Source: a bacterium
Lineage (GTDB): Bacteria; Chloroflexota; Dormibacteria; UBA8260; Bog-877
Length of the DNA stretch: 7,590 bases
Direction: 5' to 3'
Assembly (NCBI GenBank): GCA_021817025.1
Contig: JAKAWF010000155.1
Location: 1 to 7,590 of the forward strand
Both the position numbers and the translations under genes were made by a program. Shown here one piece after another: positions 6,764 through 7,590 of the stretch; the stretch's first letter is position 1, and each line of letters opens with the position of its first letter. The notes under the pieces were generated by a model. The model had not been told where the DNA came from. It did no database searches and saw nothing but the letters and a program-made list of their open reading frames with translations.

Positions 6764-6792
6764 AATGTACCAAACCCACGTTCGGGATGCAA
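6764..6792 (-). promoter_or_regulatory. Candidate mrfAB promoter giving a leaderless mRNA
   Basis: On the minus strand TTGCAT (6792-6787) and TACATT (6769-6764) are separated by 17 bases, the preferred sigma-70-type spacing. The -10 element matches TATAAT at four of six bases; the -35 keeps only the TTG core. The -10 lies in an AT-rich island unusual for this DNA. Six bases separate it from the GTG at 6757, so transcription would start on the first base of the start codon. The lack of any Shine-Dalgarno sequence there agrees with a leaderless transcript. Confidence 0.55.
6772..6783 (-). promoter_or_regulatory. LexA/DinR-like box in the mrfA promoter spacer
   Basis: The minus strand reads GAACGTGGGTTT, matching the LexA-box pattern GAAC-N4-GTTY of Gram-positive and actinobacterial LexA. 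The flanking C before GAAC (6784) also fits the longer consensus. Departures are a G at the last spacer base where a pyrimidine is favoured, and T for C in the right arm. The box lies wholly between the proposed -35 and -10, where a bound repressor would block RNA polymerase. SOS control is inferred and lexA is not in the window. Confidence 0.5.
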
Positions 6793-7067
6793 CCTCGAGC
6801 TTGCCCGATGCGTCCGCCCACTCCGGCGACGGCCGACGGTCATCCCGAGTCCTGCGCACCAGCCCTGAGCCGCCGTGGTTGCGGAGTGCGGCCCGCCCTC
6901 CGTCCCACCGCTCGATTCGGGCTTCCAGCCCGGGGTCCCGGGCTCACCACCCGGCCCTCCCCCAAGCGTCTGACCAGGGCTGCTCCTCAGGCCAGGAACA
7001 AGGCCTTGCCGGGGAAGGGCACCCGGATGGGAGTGGTGGGGTTCTTCCCTACTGTTGATGGCGGCGG
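6793..7067. other. Intergenic stretch upstream of mrfA and of the toxin remnant
   Basis: No complete gene is recognised here. The open frames present are arginine/proline/serine-rich and lack family motifs. The segment contains the paired hairpins at 6918-6944. In the same frame as the toxin-like sequence it also contains GQEQ (6990-7001) followed by HP, which loosely resembles the GHEQ...RP segment near the N-terminus of PemK/MazF proteins. A TGA at 7056-7058 breaks this frame before the ATG at 7068. No antitoxin gene is seen. Confidence 0.4.
6918..6944. other. Two mutually exclusive GC-rich hairpins
   Basis: The segment AGCCCGGG (6927-6934) can pair forward with CCCGGGCT (6937-6944) as a stem of at least 7 bp with a tight loop. 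Alternatively its AGCCCG can pair backward with CGGGCT (6918-6923) across the loop TCC. Only one hairpin can form at a time. No T-run follows on either strand, so a standard attenuator is not indicated. It may serve as a termination or processing signal between the divergent mrfA and toxin-like transcripts, or be chance in GC-rich DNA. Confidence 0.35.
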
Positions 7068-7313
7068 ATGGGGTTCAACTCGCTGCCCATCGGGCGGGCC
7101 ATCATGGTCCCGCTGACCAGCCGGGAGCGCGGGTTCCCGCACCCCATTCAGGTGACTGATGATGGAGGGCTCGACCGTCCCAGCTGGGCGATGCGCGAAT
7201 CCATCCGGGCGGTGTCCGTGGGGCGCTTCGGCAGCCTGGTCGGCACCGCGAGCCATGACACCCTGAAGGCGATCACACAACAACTCATCCTCTGGCTCCG
7301 CCCCCGCGGCTGA
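7068..7313 (+). pseudogene. PemK/MazF-family toxin, N-terminally truncated remnant
   Basis: The 81-codon frame carries the C-terminal two thirds of a PemK/MazF endoribonuclease. It has GFNSLPIGRAIMVPLTSR (2-19), then LDRPSWAMRESIRAVSVGRF (about 35-54), and a closing helix ending LILWLRPRG. This order (FN, VPLTS, LD-P-S, IR-S, final amphipathic helix) is characteristic of the family, which cleaves mRNA and is normally neutralised by a small upstream antitoxin. Intact members are about 110 residues. The missing part is the first strands, including the conserved Arg-Pro that carries a catalytic arginine. An in-frame TGA lies 12 bases upstream at 7056-7058, and a vestigial GQEQ...HP sits further up in the same frame. 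The ATG has no good Shine-Dalgarno sequence. The fragment is therefore most likely inactive, though a short expressed protein cannot be excluded. The antitoxin is absent. Confidence 0.65.
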
Positions 7314-7522
7314 TGACGGTCGCCGCGCAGCCCGGCAGGAAGCGGTCGCGTTGCTTGGGATCCGGCAGGACCTGCGGAATGTGGGGGCAGCCGCGGATGA
7401 ACGCAGGGGCAAGCGCGATGTGGTCGATCCTGCTCTTCACCGACCAGCCGACGCCGCGACCAACTGAGCAGGATCGCAAGCCGCTGACCCTGCGCGGGTG
7501 TGGGACGGGAAAGTTGGGCCAC
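7314..7522. other. Stretch after the toxin remnant with no recognisable gene
   Basis: Several frames are open on both strands but none shows a known family or a consistent coding signature. A plus-strand frame of 82 codons begins at 7313, overlapping the toxin-remnant stop as TGATG, and ends at 7561. The overlap could suggest coupling, but its composition looks unlike a folded protein and it runs through the promoter candidate near 7523-7553. An alternative minus-strand frame (7557-7285) is likewise unrecognised. Confidence 0.4.
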
Positions 7523-7553
7523 TTGAGCAGGGAGAGTGAAAGTGTGGTAATCT
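7523..7553 (+). promoter_or_regulatory. Candidate promoter for a gene starting at or past the right edge
   Basis: TTGAGC (7523-7528) and TAATCT (7548-7553) are separated by 19 bases. The -10 is preceded by TGG (7545-7547), the TGn of an extended -10 element, which could compensate for the long spacer. Transcription would begin near 7560 and give a leader of about 30 bases ending at the ribosome binding site at 7573-7579. A 19-base spacer is also typical of promoters activated by MerR-type proteins, but no matching dyad is evident here. Confidence 0.45.
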
Positions 7554-7572
7554 GCACGTAGTAGGACCTGCA

Positions 7573-7579
7573 GAGGAGG
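7573..7579 (+). promoter_or_regulatory. Strong Shine-Dalgarno sequence pointing off the right edge
   Basis: GAGGAGG is the best ribosome binding site in the window. The final two bases of the window are AT (7589-7590), nine bases after the motif. If the next base is G, an ATG sits at a workable spacing. A plus-strand gene probably begins exactly at this edge. Confidence 0.55.
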
Positions 7580-7590
7580 CTCTTTCCAAT

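Noticed and set aside
6758..6859. Longer MrfA starting at ATG 6859
   Set aside because: The added 34 residues do not resemble MrfA and would run through the AT-rich promoter and the LexA-like box.
6890..6990. tRNA-like or SRP-RNA-like element
   Set aside because: A CTCGATTCGG stretch vaguely resembles a T-loop, but no acceptor, D or anticodon arms can be folded around it.

Overview
The window is strongly GC-rich. It has GTG starts, mostly weak Shine-Dalgarno sequences, one apparently leaderless gene and short intergenic gaps. That fits a high-GC bacterium of the Actinomycetota or Chloroflexota/Dormibacterota kind. Nothing in the sequence fixes the phylum, so this is a low-confidence guess. 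There are no RNA genes, CRISPR arrays or intact insertion sequences.

Layout from left to right. Positions 1-44 may hold the first codons of a minus-strand gene that leaves the window. Positions 45-354 show no recognisable gene. A minus-strand pair follows: an ArsB-type ion-transporter-superfamily permease (2462->1215), then hydroxyethylthiazole kinase ThiM (1167->358), with a hairpin over the thiM stop. Divergent from the permease, across a 57-base gap containing an imperfect dyad, is a cysteine-free MerR-type regulator (2520->3005, plus). Its proline-rich tail overlaps tail-to-tail with the end of the next minus-strand gene. That gene is mrfB (4286->2910, an RNase H-like DEDD exonuclease with a helical repeat tail). 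It is coupled by a 4-base GTGA overlap to mrfA upstream (6757->4283, a DEAD/DEAH-type helicase with a C-terminal DUF1998/four-cysteine zinc module). Positions 6793-7067 carry no gene but do contain two mutually exclusive hairpins. At 7068-7313 (plus) lies what looks like the C-terminal part of a PemK/MazF-family toxin whose N-terminal part has decayed. Positions 7314-7590 hold no recognised gene, but end with a promoter candidate and a strong ribosome binding site pointing off the right edge.

How the genes work together. The core is a two-gene DNA-repair operon equivalent to Bacillus subtilis mrfAB (yprA-yprB), known for excision repair of mitomycin-type damage. The most interesting signal is just upstream of mrfA: a sequence matching the LexA/DinR box pattern GAAC-N4-GTTY, sitting exactly between a plausible -35 and -10. 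The -10 is placed so that transcription would begin on the GTG start codon itself. If real, this operon is leaderless and under SOS control. The permease-thiM pair probably forms a separate operon, possibly controlled by the divergent MerR-type protein. I see no wholly new system. The points most worth testing are the LexA-like operator, the MerR/permease/thiM grouping and the toxin remnant.
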